From positions 373,924 through 437,923 of the forward strand of contig VZRZ01007869.1 in NCBI GenBank assembly GCA_013398175.1: a DNA stretch of 64,000 bases, read 5' to 3'. Position numbers and translations under genes: made by a program. Source of the DNA: Climacteris rufus (lineage: Eukaryota > Chordata > Aves > Passeriformes > Climacteridae). A model generated the notes under the pieces. It was not told where the DNA came from. It did not search any database and worked only from the letters and a program-made list of their open reading frames with translations. Shown here one piece after another: positions 22,301 through 35,394 of this stretch (positions are counted from its first letter, which is position 1; every line of letters begins with the position of its first letter).

Positions 22301-24663
22301 TTACGGATTCTGTAGAGTTTATTTTTTGCTGATTTTTTTGCTAAAAAATATGTAGTTTATCAATGGAAAGACTCTAATATTTCCATGGCAAATGTAAAAA
22401 AAAAATAATTTTGACCAAATAAGAAGGTTGTGAAATTTAATTCCCCAGAAATGCATATTTTTAATTTTTTTAATCGTTGTGTTGTCTGGAGAAAGATTGC
22501 AATTGCCTGAAGGACTAAATTCACCAAACAGTTCTTGACAATAGCTAAATTCATTGTCCTATAGGGAAGATTGGTTCCATTACTATACACTTAATACTGG
22601 AAAAAATCTTTTCAGCCTCAACTGTTTAGGAATTACTTTTGTTAATTATTTCCCCTTCCTTCCCCACATATTACTGGTGTCTCAAAAGCTCATGTGTATT
22701 TTACTGACTTTGAATCAATATTTAGGGACACTGAGGGATCAAAAAAACCCCACCAAAACAAAACGAAACCTCAGATATTACTATCTGTCTCATATGCTGA
22801 AATGCAAAGCAATTGCATTTCATCAGAAATACATGCTTTCCCTCCTCTATTACAGGGACACCTCGGTATAAAAATTCTATTTGAAAATTTAGACAAGCAC
22901 TACATTCTGTAGACCTGAGCTTTAACAGAGTAACACAATGAATTTCAGAAGCATCAGCATAAATATGAGTGCAGATTGCTTAGGTTTGTATGCAGCTACA
23001 TCCATCCTTCAAACTTTTTTTTAACCTACCTTGTGGCTAATGACCTCAGGTGGGAATATGAGAGTATTGCATTTAAAAACCAGGAAACTTACAGGCACAA
23101 GCCAAATATGGGTTTTCTGCTCTTCTATATGCTCTGAAGAGAGAGACAAAAATCAGAAACTTAATCAGAACACCTTCAATTTATTTTTGCTAGAGTTGGA
23201 GTCAGCAGAACAAAAATTGCTTTTTGATTTTCCACCACGGAAGACTGACAAAAGCAAAATATGGTGTTGGACACTGACTTCTAAAACACTGTAGAGGCTG
23301 AGCATTCTGCAATTGATCTTTGCTCTTTAAGAGTGGGCATTGCTTCATGTTCAGCCTGACACTGCAGGCCTGGGAGCAACAACTGGAGAAGGATCCACAC
23401 TTGCTGCTTTAGCAGCATCTCTCATTGCAGGGGCCCACAGTTACTCTGAACTCAGGAGGACCCAGAGCCTCTGAAGAACACCAGCTCCCACCAGGAAGCT
23501 CATGGCACACCACTGCTAATGGGCTGCTTTTCTTCTGCTAAACTATGCCAGCCAAGGAAACTGTTGTTTTCAGATTGCTCTGAGACCAGATATCTTCTAG
23601 GTGTTGGGAAATAACCCTCTGAGAGATCACTGTTAAAGGTAGTAAATTGTATTAAAAATAGTAATAAAAGCCACTTACATAATTTTGCATTTTTATACAC
23701 TTAAAGAATGTCAATTTATTGGGGAAAAAAAAACAAAACAGTCCACTTACATCCAGCAGAGTGAGCCAATAATAATGATGTATTTTACAATATATGACCT
23801 TTGCCATGTGCTGTAGAGGTATCAAAAAATCAATACAACTAAATTGACAAGTTTGTCAATGATTGAAACTAATTTCCTTTTTTGTGGTACTTCACTAAAC
23901 TGAATTCCATAGTGTCATATTAATTAACATCCCACTCAGACAGTCTGTGTAGATGGAAAACAACTAGGTTATCTCTGGGCACTTTCAGTGAAAGCTTTGT
24001 ATTATAAGCAGATTAAAACAGTGGAAGATATTCATATGTAGGCACAAATTATTTACTTACTAGTTTAATTGCCAAGGCTCTTTGAAGTAATCAAGGTTAA
24101 AATTTATAAAATATGCTAGACATGATGGATTCTCAGCTTGACTCTCAGGACCCAGTGTTTTCTGAAAATGTGTATTTATGACATTCCAGAAAACCCATGT
24201 CTATCTGATGCAGAATCACAGTCTTTGACCAAAAGCAGGGCATAAGACCCAGGAATTCATTTATAAAGCAACTAGAACAATTACTAAACTGGCTAGCTAT
24301 GTGTCATGGAACTCAGAGAATTAAAAAAATAAAAACCAGAAACAAAATTTAAAAAGGGTCACAGAGGAAAGTCCTTTGCAGTTTCTGAATATAAATTTGT
24401 GGAGGTGCTCAATTTAACATTATAGAAATGTAAGGTGATGTTTAGAGGGCTGGACTGCAACTGTTATGAAATCCCATTAATGTAAAAGAGATCAGAACTG
24501 TTAGCTGTGATATGCAGTTCTTGTCTTGTTTTAGGAAAGTTGGAGAATTTAATTTGAAAGACCCTTTGGTTTTCCTTTTTTTTTTTTCTATTTATATTTC
24601 AGACAACAAGGAGTATAGGGGTTTTTTTCAGAGTAAATATTTTCTTATTTGCAATTATGTTTC
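19351..24663. other. AT-rich intergenic stretch, no gene seen
   Basis: No gene is supported. It contains a tandem duplication at 20427-20472, T-rich runs near 20985-21006 and A-rich runs near 23722-23735. Open frames such as 21103-21354 and 22554-22871 lack domain character and are best read as chance. Confidence 0.55.
20427..20472. repeat. two-copy tandem duplication, 23-bp unit
   Basis: Units 20427-20449 and 20450-20472 both read ttaataaag(c/a)tggttatttct followed by two bases. They differ at one internal position and at the last base or two, so the duplication is fairly recent or maintained. Confidence 0.85.
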
Positions 24664-24772
24664 TGCAGCTGAAATCAAGCAGCTGGACCAGAGACGGCAT
24701 CCTCTGAGACGGATGCTAAGGACCATGGTTTTCACCTTGGTCTTTTGGGCCATGCCCTTAATTGGAGCTTAG
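24664..24772 (+). other. exon-like open segment or conserved element, identity unknown
   Basis: A pyrimidine-rich acceptor-like tract ending ttatgtttctgcag (through 24669) is followed by 34 open codons starting EIKQLDQRRHPLRRM and closing with a hydrophobic stretch (TLVFWAMPLIGA) and TAG. The segment is clearly richer in G+C than its surroundings, which favours function over chance. No start codon, upstream exon or polyadenylation signal of standard form was found nearby, and the downstream sequence is dense in ATTA/TAAT cores (24772-24790), which would also fit a conserved non-coding element. I do not recognise the peptide. Confidence 0.2.
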
Positions 24773-26080
24773 TGTCCCATTAATGATTATGCCTCCTGGG
24801 ATTTTTATGACCATTTCAGAACTGCAGTTTCTGCCTAATGTACTGCTGAACAACAAAGAGTCCTTGTAGTCATATCCCAAAGGCCCCCCTATTAAATATA
24901 CAGCAGTTCTCAATTAACCTGACTCTTAAAAACCACAATAGCTCTAAAGGCTATCTGCTTTGCAAAGTCCCTGGTCTAAACTGATAGCATTTAATTTTCC
25001 CCTAATGCAATTCTGTCCATATGCAAAGACCAACTTGCATGTGACACTAATAGTTGACTTTGTGCTCTGTTGTGACCAGGGGAACCAATTTCTGTATCCA
25101 TGAGTATCAGTTTCAAGGCATTAGGATACTGAAATTAACCTTGATTATATCTCTGAGTTCAAAGTATCTGTGGGTTTTTAAAGAGTAACCATGAGTTCCT
25201 ATGAAGTTTAAGCCACTGCAGGAGTTGTGTCACAGTTCTTTCTGTGATATTGGGAGGGTGGCTATGAAAAAGAAGATGATAAATTCACTAATTTTAGCAG
25301 CAGTGTGGAAAGGCAGAGCTGACATGTTTTGTTTCTCGGTAAAGTTAATTCTACTACCTTTCTGAAATACCTGTGGCAAGCCAAATCTTACAAAAGAAAA
25401 CCAATTTTTTAACCACAAAAATACACAGACAACTATATTACAAAGTCAACTTGCCAAGTTAAAATTAAGTTGTAAGTAGGGAAACTTGCACTAGCTGTTA
25501 TTATTTTTACATGCTCAAAATAGATATTTTCTGAGCTTCCTAGTACACTTGCTCCAACTTCCGTTTCTAAAAGGTCTGATGACATAGCCACAAAGAAGTG
25601 CATTTAGCTGCTGATCCTCTGAATTTACTCTAAGTGAACAGAGATAAAATACGTAAGGTCTGCTCAGGCTCAAAGTAAATGGCTCTGCACTGGATATATA
25701 TTTGCACATGTCTAGTAGAGGAAATTAAAAGCTTTCCCTTGTTGCTTACCTCAATTTCTGAGTTTTAGGCCCCTACATGCTTCTAGGATGCCTTCCTTGC
25801 TGACTGATTCTCCATTTCAATTGGAAAACCATATATATGGGAATAAAAATCTAGTTCCCTGCAAAAGAAGAACAGAGCAATGTTTGCAAAGGTGGGGGGG
25901 TGGAGGGAGGAACACAAAGAAAAAAACAGACATAAAAGCAAACGTGTCCGTGCTTCATCCACAACCCTATCATTCACCAGCACCTGGGATTTTTTTCTAC
26001 CCACTGCTGAAAAACTTCCTCTGAGCTTTCAAAAATCAAAGAAAAAATTTAAAACCTGAAAGTTTTAATAAAAACCAATG

Positions 26081-26100
26081 AAACAAACAAACAAACAAAA
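26081..26100. repeat. (AAAC)5 microsatellite
   Basis: Five uninterrupted copies of the tetranucleotide. Confidence 0.9.
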
Positions 26101-26822
26101 CCCCATGAAAATTATCCTGTGAGAATGCAATTTGTTTCCAGAGGGAAAGCTTTCAGCAAAAGAAAAACAACTACCAAGTACTCTGTCAAGAAAAGGTCAG
26201 ACCTAGTGGCCTAGGCACTCTAGTAAGCCTCTAGAGATACTAGTTCAGAGCACCAGGTTTCTTTTGTGACCCCAATGCCAAAAACACCAGCTGCTAGAAC
26301 ATGAGGATTAGAAACTTTGATTTCCTTAAATATATAAATTTAGTTCTGGTTACTAAAGTATAAGTTTAAAGAAGTATGCTAAGGGAAACAGATATTGGAG
26401 GAGGTGAGAGGGAGCAGAAATGACATTACTTCTGAGCTGTAATCTGGTACATTTCTATGAACAGATTAACTCTGAAATTCATTCCACTAAATAATTCCTT
26501 CCAGCCAGTAGCTTTTGAGTTCTGATTAATCATCCCAAAGCTATAACTAATGATAAGGCTAATGTGAGGTCCTTCCCTCTAAATAAGGTCCAGCTGAGCA
26601 CAGAGAGGTATAATTCGTTCTAGAGAAGGAAAATCCTAGGCTGACCAAACAGAATGGAATGTTACTCATCACTCATGGCTAGAAAGTTTCTCTTAATGAG
26701 AAGGGGAGAACAGGTAAAGGTTGTCAATATCTACAGAATCTTAAGAACGCTTTGCTCTGGCTCCCAAATTGTTCTTTGAGCACTGCTCAAAAAAAGCCCA
26801 ACCAAACAACAACAACCCCAAA

Positions 26823-26835
26823 ACACACACACACT
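26823..26835. repeat. (AC)6 microsatellite
   Basis: Short uninterrupted dinucleotide run inside a purine-poor stretch. Confidence 0.85.
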
Positions 26836-26939
26836 CCTCCACCACCCTCTTTCTTTTTCTCTTTTGCCACTCCTTCTACTACAAATAATCTTCTATAAGA
26901 TTACAGCTTGCTGATTTCATTCATCTACCTGATAAGGAG

Positions 26940-27874
26940 ATATGCTGTTTAACATCTTTGTTGGTGACATGGGCAGTGGGATCAAATGCACCCTCAGCAA
27001 GTTTGCCAATGATACCAAGCTCTGTGATGCCATCATACAATGGAGAGAAGATTCCATCCAGAGGGACCTGGACCGGTTTGAGAGCTGGGCCTGTGTGAAC
27101 CTCATGAAGTTCAAGAAAGCCAAGTGCAAGGTCCTGCACCTGGGTCAGGGCAATCCCAAGCACAGACACAGGCTGGGCTCCAACAGATTGAGAACAGCCC
27201 TGAGGAGAAGGACTTAGGGGTGCTGGTGGATGAGAGGATGGACATGACCCGGCAATGTACACTTGGAGCCCAGAAAGCCAAACATGTCCTGGGCTGCATC
27301 AACACAAGCATGACCAGCAAGTCAATGGAGTTGATTCTCCCCCTCTATTCCACTTTTGAGACCCTACCTGCAGTACTGTGTCCATCTGTGGAGCCCCAAC
27401 ATAAGAAGAGTTGGAGTGAGTCCAAAGGAGGACCATGAAGATGCTCAGAGGACTAGAGCACCTCTCCTATGAAAACAGGCTGAGAAAGTTGGGATTGTTT
27501 AGTTTGGAAGACTTCAGGGAGACATTATAGCAGCCTCACAGTACTTAAAGGGGGCCTACAAGAAAGATGTGCAGAGAATTACTTTTTGCAAAGGCGTGTG
27601 ATGACAGGACAAGGGCTAATGGCTTCAAACTGAAAGAAGCAGGTTTAGATTAGATATTAGCAAGAAATTCTTTATGGTGAGGGTGGTGAAGCACTGAAAG
27701 ATCTTGCCCACAGAAATTGTGGATGCCCCATCCCTTGAAGTGTTGAAGGCCAAGTTACATGGGGCTTTGGACAACCTGGTCTAGTGGAAAATGTCCTCAC
27801 CCATGGCAACGCAGTTAGAACTAGATGATCTTTAAGGATCTTTCCAGCCCAGATCATTCCATGTTTCCATAATC
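26940..27874 (+). mobile_element. CR1 LINE copy 3, 5'-truncated
   Basis: A CR1 copy beginning inside the reverse transcriptase domain (LFNIFVGDMGSG) and running to the 3' end at the gatctttccagcccagatca block. The catalytic FADD motif reads FAND here (27002-27013), so one catalytic Asp codon has mutated. The first frame runs 26942-27217. The CR1 protein then continues in another frame (EEKDLGVLVDERMD, within 27124-27438), so a frameshift lies near 27175-27200. The 3' part has the ttcaaactgaaagaagcagg and caacctggtctagtgg wording shared with copy 1. It is a fossil with no coding capacity. Confidence 0.93.
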
Positions 27875-30499
27875 TCCCCCTCTCTGCTGAAAAGTTTTTA
27901 TTTTTCTGATGTTTTCTTTATTGGATCTACTTCCCATATCATCAAATAAGGTGAACAGCAGAGGGCACCTCCAAGTATCAACCACAGTAAACTATTAGTC
28001 TAGCCCATGATGACACAGAAAACCGTGCCTAACAGCTCGGTTGAAAGAAGGTAGACTTGCTCCCTCTCTTGGATCAGTGGCTCTGGTATCAGTATGAGTC
28101 AATTACAACTCAGCAGACAAACATCTACTTTTGTTGCTGTTGTTGTTGTTTTCATTCCTGGTCTAGTTTCTGTATTGAAGTGAGTTAAATTGACTAACTC
28201 AAGCACCCAACAGGACCTAGATCCATCCTAAGATAAGCAACATATGTGCAGTCTGAGACTGACTCAGGGTACAGGAGAGTTAAGCTCCACTCCTTGACCA
28301 TGATGATCTAATACACTGGCTAAGATGGTCCTGAAAAAATGCCTTGGGACACAGAAAACTGAAATGGCTCAAGGTAATTCCAGTGAAAATTCTGGGAAGT
28401 TATAGCTCATCATTATCAAAGAAGGAGGTCCCACTAAGCCAACTAAATTGATGAATCAACAGGGGCAAACCATGAGAGGAAAAAGTGGTTTTACCTAGCT
28501 TAAAGAGATGACTTAGCACAACAAAATATAGAATAATTGTCAAGCTAGTCCATGGGAGAGGACCAGACTGCACAGCTCAGCATGAAAAGAATAGGTGACA
28601 AAAAAGCAAAAGTTGCTGCTCATGGTTTACAAATTCACCTGGTGCTTTCATGCTCACCCACCTCTTATTTGAATGCCTGCAGCCACCTCAGTGCATTTCC
28701 ATTAACTTCTCTGTGAGGTAGCTAAGATTTTCCATGTCTTTCAGATGGTGAATCGAAACAAAGAGTACTCAAACAAAAAATACAGATCTTCCCGGAATGT
28801 GAACTGAAGATTGACCATGTTCTCTGGTTTCAACAAGTAAGGACAAGTTGCTCCTGGTTCTGAAGATACTAGTGAAGGCAATAAGTGAGGGAGACAAATT
28901 ATAGAACTTATATCAAAAATCCCCACTTACCACACTCGTCACAGAAGCCTTGATTATTTAATACATGCTGTGTTCCTTCACAAAGTTTGTATTATTAAAA
29001 AATTGTAATGTTAAAGATTTTAAAGAAAAACACTTCAGTAAGTACATTGAGAAAACAGTGAACGCACTTCAAGAGGAAAGCTGCCTTTATCATTATAATA
29101 ATAGCATGAAAGAGCTTTATGAAAAAAAACGAAAAATCAAGTGTACAAATTATCCGACATTCATTCCATGACATCCTGACAGCTATGTTAGTCCTGATAA
29201 AAATATCCAGGAGGACGGCACATTGCAGATGGCACTTCATAATGCGTTTGCTTAAAAGCAGTCTTTCCCTACCTCAGAGAAAGTGCAGCTTGATGAAGGC
29301 CAGAGGACACTTGGTTCAGCCAGTAAAAGCTGCTTGATGAGGGCATCTTTATTTAGTTAGTTAGCAACTTATTCATTCATTCATCTTATGCAGAAAAAAT
29401 TGGTGAAACTCATAGAAAATCAGAACCTTGCACCTTCTTTGTGAAATTCAGAATCAGAATCTAGTTCAAACAATGTCTGCTTCTCTGAGAACTGGAAGTG
29501 TGAAAAATGGGTTAAATTGCCCTAGACTTTCATCTCTGGAAACATGAGCTGAAACCTTACTTCCTATAGGCTACCATTGAAATGATTGAGTATTTGTCAG
29601 TGACACAAGGCCAATAAATTACTGGGCAACCTGATAGGATTGATTGTCAAGAGATGCCCAGGATGCCCAGGAATGGAATATCCAGCCCAGGACAAGGTGT
29701 CTAAGCAAAATCGTGTAAGTGACCTTCAGGAACAGTCCATCACATAGCCCACCCTGCTCTTACCTCCATTCTGCTTTTCACCAGAAAAACATTTTGCCTA
29801 CAATATCATACAGAATAAGACTTTATTAAATACCAAGTAGAGAATATAATTTTCTTAGCAAACAAGATGTCAACTCAACAGCACAAATGTCATATTTACA
29901 TTCATCTTACTAAGATTTATACCATTTAATGTTGGATTTTAAGAATTACACTATAAATGGAATATAATTTTCATATAAAAGGGACAGTATATTTTTAAAT
30001 CAAGCCTGTAGAAATTCACCCATCAGTGGTTTATGAAACTTGAGTACACTGATGCTTCAGTACTCAATTAATGTCAGGCAATATGGATTTCAATCTGGCT
30101 TGAAATATATTTAAACAAATGAATTAGATACAAATGTTGGCTCATTGGCCAGCCAGAGCTAAAAATCCGTTTTCTACCCCATTTATAATAAGAAGTAATC
30201 TGAATGTAATTTATCTAAAGCACAATATGTTTCCCTAATTTTTACATATAACCATTACTTATAGTTTAAGTAATAGTTATATCCACAGATCTTAGTGCAC
30301 TTAATTGAAAATGCATGGTATTAAAACATAAGGCTCCAATCTTCAAAATATAAAAGCATTATCCTAAGGAATAATTGAAATGGGGGAGCAGGGGCTGGGA
30401 AAAGGCAAAGGAAAAGAACCTTAACAAAAATCCTTAAATGCAAACATTTCTTCCCATTTATGTTATATTAGGATTGTTTTTGAATAAAATTAGTCTCTC
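27875..30499. other. AT-rich intergenic stretch, no gene seen
   Basis: No gene or transposon was recognised. Simple repeats are a TTG run at about 28130-28152, a TTAG run at about 29350-29362 and an ATTC run at about 29371-29384. Open frames at 28965-29337 overlap on both strands and are AT-rich chance frames. Confidence 0.6.
28130..28152. repeat. (TTG)n microsatellite, imperfect
   Basis: Repeated ttg units with a single interruption (ttgctg). Confidence 0.85.
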
Positions 30500-30770
30500 T
30501 CAGCCCCATATTTCAGTTTAGATTACAAAATTCTCTCATCTGATTGTCACATTTTGCACTGAAGTCAAATCCTTCTGCAGCAGAGTGACATGTCAAGGGT
30601 GACAGTGACAAATTGTCACTAAGTAAGGAATAACACATGACAGGGCGTTCGGCCATAATGAGATATATGCATGCCTCGAGAGTGTTTGCAGGCATGAGGC
30701 TGAAGGGTGATTTCTCCCAGCACTCATAATGTTGCTAGGTCTCATTAAGACTTTACATGCACTGGAATAG
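30500..30770. promoter_or_regulatory. candidate conserved enhancer with dense TALE-type (TGACA) sites
   Basis: Seven TGACA/TGTCA words occur in 99 bases, at 30545, 30586, 30591, 30600, 30606, 30614 and 30638. Roughly 0.2 would be expected in random sequence of this length. They are organised: TGACATGTCA (30586-30595) is a perfect palindrome, GTGACA-aat-TGTCAC (30605-30619) is a perfect inverted repeat, and 30638-30643 is TGACAG, the preferred site of MEIS/PKNOX/TGIF TALE homeodomain proteins. Downstream, the block keeps CpGs (gcgttcgg near 30646, ctcgag near 30676) and ATTA cores near 30656 and 30745. No coding frame explains it. Which factor binds is inference; several TALE proteins, and T-box or bZIP proteins with related half-sites, are alternatives. 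Confidence 0.5.
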
Positions 30771-33700
30771 ATTTCTAGTGATTAAAAGAAAAAAAAAGTA
30801 TTTATGAATGAGTAAATCATGGCAGCAAGTTTTATTTTTATTTATACTTCCCTAGAAGTGTGTATGGTCTATAAGACTGGGTTGAAAAAGGAGAAAGGGT
30901 CTTTTACTCCTCCTTTAAATTTTTTATGTTACTGTCCATCATGGCAACATGTAAGTTCCATCCCCTCTAAATGAATAGCAACAGTGAAATCTTTGGCCTA
31001 ATGGACTTGATGGTGCTCCCTGACACATATTCATTTGTAGCCATAAACTTTACATGGGTGAGGTGTTACTTTTCAAATATATAATGATTTTATTAATGCC
31101 TTTTTTTGTTGATGTGGCTTTAGATGTAATACAGGGGCATGCCAAAGTTCACAGAAAAGGTTTTTAACTTATCCTTTGCGATTTGATTTCTAATGACTTT
31201 TTAAACTTAGTACCTCTTAATTAATAATAAGCACAACCACTAAATTCTGACAGGACTATCATAACATAGAAACTTTTATGAAGAAGGTCAGGCCTGTGGT
31301 TAAAGGGACATAGGAAGTCATATATTCAGCTTGGTCAGTATCTCTCACCACCAGGGAAGGAAGATGAGATGATGTTGTTATGGAGTTTATTGCAGTTCTC
31401 ACGCTATAGATCTGTTTGACCCATGATTCAGGGCAAGATATAGGACAGTTGTTTGTGCAGAAAAAAAACTTAAGTCAGGTAACAAGAAGTGTGTAGAACT
31501 TACGTTGCCCCCACGGGCAAGAGCAGGTTGACTGACCTTTCTGTGCCCCATTTTCCTTGACTAGAAAATGAAATTTAATTTCTCCACCATATGTAGGGCA
31601 GACAGGGCTTTCGGGGCTAAGAATAGCCCCAATTCAGGGTAAAACTGCTTGGTATTAATTTCAATGTATGAGAAGTTTGTCACCATATGCAATAGCAGTC
31701 AGTGACTTTCTCCCATTCAAGACAAAAAAAATTCCAATTTTTGTCTGAAAGTGAAAGACAAAATCTCATCCCATTCTCCCCTAAAAATCTGCATTATCTC
31801 ATTTTGTTTTAAAAGAAATGAAGATATACCAGCAGCTTTGTGGTTACCCATCAGATGTCTCAATATTCAGAAAACCAAAATTTTACTCCCAGACGATTTT
31901 ACTACTGAAGTAAGAAAGTTGATGATATATGTTGTATCTTTTGTCCAACCCATGCAACATTAGGAGCATATTCTAAACAGAACTCCTTAACCTCTCTGAA
32001 AGAGGGGAAAAAACTACCATGACAGACAGTAAAATGGAAGAAAGGGTGGGTGTCCCAAAGTCCAGAAGCTGAGACTGTCCCCCTGGATGCCTGACACAAG
32101 AGCATTCACTTGTTAAAACAAACCTTTTCTACAGCATCAGTCATTTAAGAGCTTCACAGACCCTTCACAGAAAAAACTCTTTTCATTTTGCTACTAGATA
32201 TGTGTCTTCATAAGTTCAAGGGTAGTTATGGACTCAGCTCAATCCATGACAGAGCAGAAATAGGGAAATCAGATTTCCCACGTGTAAGGAATTTTCCCAG
32301 AAGGCTATTCTGGATATCCCAAACTTGTTTCCCAAATCTCAGTCATTAAAAAAGAACTAATCTTGAAAGCCTTTATGTCTGGATTTGAAATAGGAAAGAA
32401 TCTGTAGGTATTACCCTTTGCTATGAATGAGGCAAATCAGAGACTTTCCATTCTAGAAAACAGGACCTATCAAATTGGCCTGAGGCCTCGGATTCAATCC
32501 CCTACCCACTTAGATCACCCCTGCTGAGGTATTTTAATTCCTGCCAAGGATAGCAGTTTGTGCCCTTACCTCTCATCCAGCATGTCCCCAGCCATACATC
32601 CCAGCCTCTCAACAGCAGTGCCAATCACCAGCCTCAGCTGTCCCATTCAAACAATAAAGTCACAGGCCTCTTGGATCAGGGAACAACCCCTATGGTTGGA
32701 GCTGACAACCTTGGATTTGTGGGTCTCATGGCAATAAATGAGTTATGCAAGTACATAAATTTCAATTACTCACTGCTTTGGAAAGGGATTTCTGGATTGT
32801 ATTATCTGTGGTTATATCCTTGGCAGTGGGGCCACCCAGGCATTTTTCAAACAAGAGCGACACCTGGGTTGTGGCATTCACTGGAATGGGCTGGTTTATG
32901 CTCGCAACTCTTAACTGTCCCACAGAAATATGTTTCACAGATGGGATGGTCATTGAAACAAACTGGGAAGTGAACATGATGATGGCAGTTTTACGCATTG
33001 GCAACTTGTCTGTTTTAATTTTAGACTTTCTTGATGGCTGTGTTGGCCTTTGAGAGCCATGGCCCCTGTATATTGCAGAACAGGATTTTTTTTATTTTTT
33101 AGAGTGTACCACTTATTATATCCTAGCCCTTTACAGAACAACACAATTGCTGCTGCTATTTATGGAAAAAAATTATGACAACGAGTTGGATTGTCAATTT
33201 GTACACATGAACTTTTAATATATTATTGTTGTTTGCATGAGGCCTGTCCCAGAGCAAACATACAAGGAACATCTTGAGTGGAACAGAGTATGGGGACATA
33301 CCCCAAAGACACTTATGTGTTAGGGTGTTACACCTTTCTGACCTGAGCACCTCTCTCCCTATGGGGACAATATCTTCCTCTGCATCACAGGAAGCACATC
33401 AGACTCTAGGAATTGTCTGGGTCTCTTGAGAAGACACATTAATATTCAAGAGAAATGTTGTGGGCAGAAGTAGATATAGGAAGCATGCCTGAACAGGTTT
33501 ATATGCAGATCTGGGGGCAGGCCAGCTTGAGTTCAAAAGTGAAGGGAAGGCAAGTTCAGGATTTCCCAAGAACTTTCCAGCTTCAGGAGTGTAGGACCTG
33601 GTGGGTCCTCAAAGAGAAACAGTAACACTAGACGCAGGAGGCCAAGTGCTTCTGGGGATCCAGTCTGCTCACTATTTACCTCAAAAAAACAAGAATACTA

Positions 33701-35394
33701 ACCAAAGCCTCAGGGAGCTAATTGGACTCAAATAAATGAAGCTGAAGTAGCCAGAGAATGTTGAAACCGAGAAGGTTGTGGATCCCTTCTCAAAAGAATG
33801 AGCAGAGAGGAAAATGTGAGGAAAAAAGGAAAACAAAATAACAGCAGGAATGTGTATGGAAGACCGCAAAGCGTGTATAGATTAGCATATTTTGAACACA
33901 TTTGGATACCAAAATATACTGAGCAAATGCAGTTTGGTTTTGATTATTTAACATTCCTTTATGTTGCCAAGTATAATGGAAGCTTTTTCCTGTTCAAGTA
34001 GGAATTACAGACATGGGTTTTAGTTAAAGTAAGCACTATAAACAGCTAATCAAAAAGAAAGCGAAAAGACCAACATTCTGAAATGAAAACGTTTTGCTTC
34101 TCCTGAGTGACTTTAAAACATGTCTGGAAAGTCGATCCTAGACTTTCCACCTCATGTTGTAGTTTTCCATTTTTGTAGTCTATGGTAATTGTGTAAGGTC
34201 TATACTGAGGTGAAAAAAGGCTTACAGAAATGCTCAACAAGTTTCTAATGGCTATTTCTTCAAGTGCTGCATTCACTCCATCCCCATTCCCTGACATGCA
34301 TACAGCTACCTGGGAGAGGTGGGTAAGGAAAAGTCCAGTCTGCATAGCTGACTATTCCAGATTTACCCACTGAAGCTTGAAGTTGAAAGATTTGTGTTGT
34401 ACTACAGTGCAGAACGCTATAGATCTCTAAAGAAGGGAGGCCTGTGGGGCTGCACTGTGCCTTGTCCATCCCTTGTGCTATACCCCTGCCACCAGAAATT
34501 GCCCAACACTCTGCCCAGGGGTTGCTAGCTCAACAGGAATAGCAGGCAGCAAGGGGAGAAAGGAACATAGCAAAGGACTCTGCAGACTAGACAGTGCCAC
34601 ATTTGAAGCCTGAAGTTCAGCAATACTCAGGGAGATACAGCATTCCTTGTGACAGACAGGAGGAAGCCAGCAGCCTTATTACAACAGTAGTTTCAGCCAG
34701 ACCAAGTCCAGGGAACAGGAAAAATGGTATGAAGTGATTTTCCCACCACCTCAGGCCAAGCTTAAAATTCTGTTTAAATGGGAATTGAGTCCTGAGCCTT
34801 TAAACAGAAACCTCTATGAGCTGAGAGTGAACCAGAAACAGTTCTAGGGTTGTCTCTTTTTTTAGTTTGGATGTGTTACTAACACAGTATAACGCTACAG
34901 TCAGCTACACATCATCCCAACTGTAAAAATTAAGAAGAGCTGTTGAATGTCAAGTGATGAAGCACAAAGTGTCACAATTTCAAAAGTCCTGTTTTTCTGG
35001 CAATATTTACTTATTCACATGACACATTAACATATGTAATAAGTACATAAAAGAACAAATGTCATATGGAGAAGTCAATGTGTACCCATAATATACTGAA
35101 CAGTATTAGGAAAACCTTAGATGGTTTTAATTTCTTGATTTATATACCTGAAAAATAATTCCTATGCTGAAATAGCAGTTTTTTCTCCTGTGACTGTAGA
35201 GCACTTTGCACTATCAGGGTTCATGACTATTGCCCCTCTTTTCTGCCTCAACACACCTTCTAGAGAAGAGGTTCCTTTTCACTGAATTTCTAAAGGTGCA
35301 GGAGGAAAAAAACCAGAGCTAAAAAGAAGAGCTGTTCTCTAGGAAGTTATCTTGAGCAGTTTTAGCTCTAGCTTTGCCAGCAAAAGCTCATCTC
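30771..35394. other. AT-rich intergenic stretch, no gene established
   Basis: No transposon or gene was recognised. Around 32560-33053 two overlapping same-strand open frames of 137 and 102 codons, plus an 80-codon frame opposite, cover one balanced-composition patch. Frames that compete like this, without domain character, are probably chance. Confidence 0.5.

Larger units (their letters stand above)
24790..26939. other. AT-rich intergenic stretch, no gene seen
   Basis: No gene or transposon was recognised. Simple repeats include (AAAC)5 at 26081-26100 and a CA run at 26823-26835, just before the CR1 copy. Confidence 0.6.

Noticed and set aside
32560..33053. Overlapping 137- and 102-codon frames
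   Set aside because: Same-strand competing frames with no family resemblance, probably a stop-poor patch.
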